This document shows, piece by piece, positions 62,168 through 64,000 of a stretch of 64,000 bases of DNA; the first letter of the stretch is position 1, and every line of letters starts with the position of its first letter. The notes beneath the pieces were generated by a model. That model made no database searches and was not told the origin of the DNA. It saw only the letters and a list, made by a program, of their open reading frames with translations. The position numbers and the translations under genes are program-made. Source of the stretch: Mycolicibacterium moriokaense (GTDB lineage Bacteria; Actinomycetota; Actinomycetes; Mycobacteriales; Mycobacteriaceae); assembly GCF_003347205.1 (NCBI RefSeq), contig NZ_QQBJ01000007.1:206846-270845 (forward strand). The letters run 5' to 3'.

Positions 62168-63165
62168 GCACGGCGACGACTCGGCCGTCGACGTTCGGCA
62201 TCGGCCGGACGTGGCGGTGGGTGACCCGCAGTTCGCTGCTGGGGCGGCTGCTGTTCCCGGTGGTGTGCCTGGTGATCTGGCTGGTGTCGATCAAGCTGGT
62301 GACCACCATCTGGCCATTCGCCGTCGACGTGCTGCCGACGCCGTGGCAGGTGTTCAAGTTCATGGGCAACGAGATCATGGGCAAGACGCTGGCCCCGCAC
62401 AACATGTACGTCACGTTCGGTATCTCGTTGCAGCGGTTGGCCATCGGCATGGTGATCGCGTTGGTGCTGGGCACCATGATCGGTATCGCGATGGGCTTGT
62501 CGAAGGCCGTGGACGCCTTCCTCAACGACTGGGTGGTCGCGATCCTGGCCATGCCGAACCTGGCGTGGGCGCTGTTCTGCAGCCTGGCGTTCGGCTTCGG
62601 CGACATCGGGCCGATCGTCACCGTCGTGCTGACCGGCATTCCGTTCGTCATCATGAACGTCCGTGAGGGCGTGCGGAACACGCCGACCGACCTCTTCGAC
62701 ATGGCGCGGGCGTTCGACGTGCCGCGGCAGCGGGTTATCCGGCACGTGCTGATCCCGTCGCTGCTGCCGTTCCTGTTCGCCGCGGCGCGCTACTGCTTCG
62801 CGCTGGGCTGGAAGGGGCTGGTGGTCGCCGAGGTGTTCGGCGGTCAGGACGGCGCCGGGTGGACGATCAAGTTCTGGTACGACGCGCACCGTGCCTACGG
62901 CGTCATCGGCTACGCGCTGCTGTTCGTGATCTTCGCGTTGGTGTTCGAGAAGTTCATGTTCGACCAACTCTCGAAGCGGCTGTTCAAGTGGCGGCCGTCG
63001 CTGGACGACGTCGAGGTGGTCGAGGAGCAGTTCGATGCGCCGACCAAGGCTACCGCCGGGGCCGCCGCAAACGGCGCGACCGCGACCAGCGCCGCGCTGG
63101 GCAGCATCACGATGGTGACGTCCGGGCGGCCCTCTGAAGACGATCTAGACCCACCCCGAGACTGA
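62164..63165 (+). CDS. ABC transporter permease 2 (SsuC/TauC-like)
   Basis: This 333-residue permease has six membrane segments and an EAA loop (VRNTPTDLFDMARAFDVPRQ then HVLIPSLLPFLFA). It also has a C-terminal extension of about 60 residues rich in Ala, Thr and acidic residues, with no similarity I can place. The ATG is in the stop of permease 1. It is 13 bp before the ATPase gene. Confidence 0.87.
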   Translation: MSTATTRPSTFGIGRTWRWVTRSSLLGRLLFPVVCLVIWLVSIKLVTTIWPFAVDVLPTPWQVFKFMGNEIMGKTLAPHNMYVTFGISLQRLAIGMVIALVLGTMIGIAMGLSKAVDAFLNDWVVAILAMPNLAWALFCSLAFGFGDIGPIVTVVLTGIPFVIMNVREGVRNTPTDLFDMARAFDVPRQRVIRHVLIPSLLPFLFAAARYCFALGWKGLVVAEVFGGQDGAGWTIKFWYDAHRAYGVIGYALLFVIFALVFEKFMFDQLSKRLFKWRPSLDDVEVVEEQFDAPTKATAGAAANGATATSAALGSITMVTSGRPSEDDLDPPRD

Positions 63166-63178
63166 GGAGTGAAAACGC

Positions 63179-63922
63179 ATGGCTGACATCACGATCGGCA
63201 ACCTGCACAAGGAATTCGGTCTGGGTGCCGACAAGGTCGTCGCACTGGAGAACGTGAACCTGAACATCAGCGGGCACGCGTTCGTCTCGATCGTCGGCCC
63301 GTCAGGATGCGGGAAATCGACGCTGCTGAACATCCTGTCCGGCATCGACATTCCCACCAGCGGCAGGGTGAGCATCACGCAGAACGGCAAGCCGGCGCGC
63401 GCGGGCTACGTGTTCCAGGCGGCGCGGCTGCTGCCGTGGCGGTCGGTGATGGACAACATGCTGTTCGTACAGCGCGAACGCAACGAGGCCACCCGGCAAC
63501 GCTGCCAGCACTACCTGGAGATGGTGCAACTCGGCGACAAGGGCGGCAAGTACCCCGGCGAACTGTCCGGCGGCATGCAGCAACGCGTCGGCATCGCGCG
63601 GGCGTTCTCGACGGAGCCCGATGTGCTGTTCATGGACGAGCCGTTCAGCCACCTCGACGCGATCACGGCACGCACCCTGCGCAAGGAGCTGCACACGATC
63701 TGGGCCGAAACGGGTAAGACCGTCGTGTTCGTCACCCACGATGTGGGTGAGGCCGTCGAATTGTCAAACCGAATCCTGGTGTTCGCCAAGGGCGGTCGCC
63801 TGGCCGACGACATCGACGTCAAGCTTCCGTTCCCGCGCGATGTGGCCGACAGCGAGGTCGCGCTGATGAAGGCCGACGTATTCAAGACCTTCGAGAGCCT
63901 GGGAGCGATGGCGGTCAGCTAG
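63179..63922 (+). CDS. ABC transporter ATP-binding protein (SsuB/TauB-like)
   Basis: This 247-residue ATPase has Walker A GPSGCGKST (about residues 40-48), a Q-loop, the signature LSGGMQQR, Walker B VLFMDEP and the H-loop THDVG. It powers the importer with the two permeases. The ATG follows a good GAGGAG site. The last four bases overlap the stop of an IS481-type transposase on the other strand, so the operon now ends at an insertion sequence. Confidence 0.9.
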   Translation: MADITIGNLHKEFGLGADKVVALENVNLNISGHAFVSIVGPSGCGKSTLLNILSGIDIPTSGRVSITQNGKPARAGYVFQAARLLPWRSVMDNMLFVQRERNEATRQRCQHYLEMVQLGDKGGKYPGELSGGMQQRVGIARAFSTEPDVLFMDEPFSHLDAITARTLRKELHTIWAETGKTVVFVTHDVGEAVELSNRILVFAKGGRLADDIDVKLPFPRDVADSEVALMKADVFKTFESLGAMAVS

Positions 63923-64000
63923 CTGTACTGACCTGACAGGTTAGGTACGCGGCTGGCTGGTGGTTGACCGCCGAGTGCGGTGTGACCGCGGTGATGATTA
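63919..64000 (-). mobile_element. IS481-type transposase gene, 3' end (window edge)
   Basis: Read on the minus strand the last 27 codons are NHHRGHTALGGQPPASRVPN followed by LSGQYS and a TAG stop at 63921-63919. RGHTALGG and PASRV near the end are the hallmark of the IS481/IS3-like integrase-core transposases, which end a few codons after. The rest of the element lies outside the window. Its stop overlaps the ABC ATPase stop, so the terminal repeat must be within a few tens of bases. Confidence 0.75.

Overview
The window is high-GC actinobacterial DNA from a mycobacterium, most likely an environmental or fast-growing species. The evidence is a complete mce operon with mce-associated genes, an MmpL transporter, a wax-ester-synthase-like protein, DUF3556, many TetR regulators, frequent GTG starts and ATGA/GTGA overlaps. 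Recalled from memory, gene order from about 39.6 to 51.3 kb follows M. tuberculosis Rv1142c-Rv1155 (crotonase, mcr, Rv1144, mmpL13, Rv1147, sirtuin, GntR, omt, DUF1697, F420-dependent oxidoreductase), with extra genes inserted. The thiolase/crotonase pair at 25.5-27.4 kb resembles Rv1135A/Rv1136.

Layout. 1-2.7 kb: a phosphotransferase cut by the window edge, an alpha/beta hydrolase, a TetR and a VOC protein. 2.97-12.5 kb: yrbE-yrbE-mceA-F, an ABC-type lipid importer operon. 12.7-14.8 kb: a TetR divergent from two mce-associated membrane proteins. 14.8-21.3 kb: epoxide hydrolase, WS/DGAT-like acyltransferase, two adjacent broken genes (an F420-reductase-like gene with an in-frame stop and an HxlR regulator with a frameshift), a TetR/SDR pair sharing a 16-bp palindrome, and DUF3556 behind a KstR-type box. 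21.3-27.4 kb: GntR, a zinc-ribbon adenylate-cyclase/ATPase, thiolase and enoyl-CoA hydratase. 27.5-30.7 kb: FAS1 protein, MFS exporter and a GlxA-type regulator.

30.7-35.6 kb holds a tightly overlapping minus-strand operon: acyl-protein synthetase (LuxE type), acyl-CoA reductase (LuxC type), SDR and two TetR regulators. It looks like a fatty-aldehyde-forming system with no luciferase genes beside it. A 22-bp perfect inverted repeat separates it from a gamma-carbonic-anhydrase-like gene. 36-44 kb: NAD-binding protein, CPBP protease, MFS, crotonase, mcr, SDR, nitronate monooxygenase, a 51-residue small ORF and DoxX. 44.6-53.4 kb: MmpL, TetR, methyltransferase, sirtuin, GntR, Omt, DUF1697, F420 enzyme, DUF5302, LysE exporter and an acyltransferase-3 protein.

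53.5-63.9 kb looks like a catabolic island: cupin, an unusual flavin-reductase/GntR-FCD fusion, Gfo/Idh/MocA dehydrogenase, PucR activator, luciferase-like monooxygenase, carboxymuconolactone-decarboxylase-like protein, alpha/beta hydrolase and a complete NitT/SsuABC-type ABC importer. The 3' end of an IS481-type transposase gene abuts it at the right edge. Long imperfect hairpins lie at gene ends in six places and probably act as terminators.
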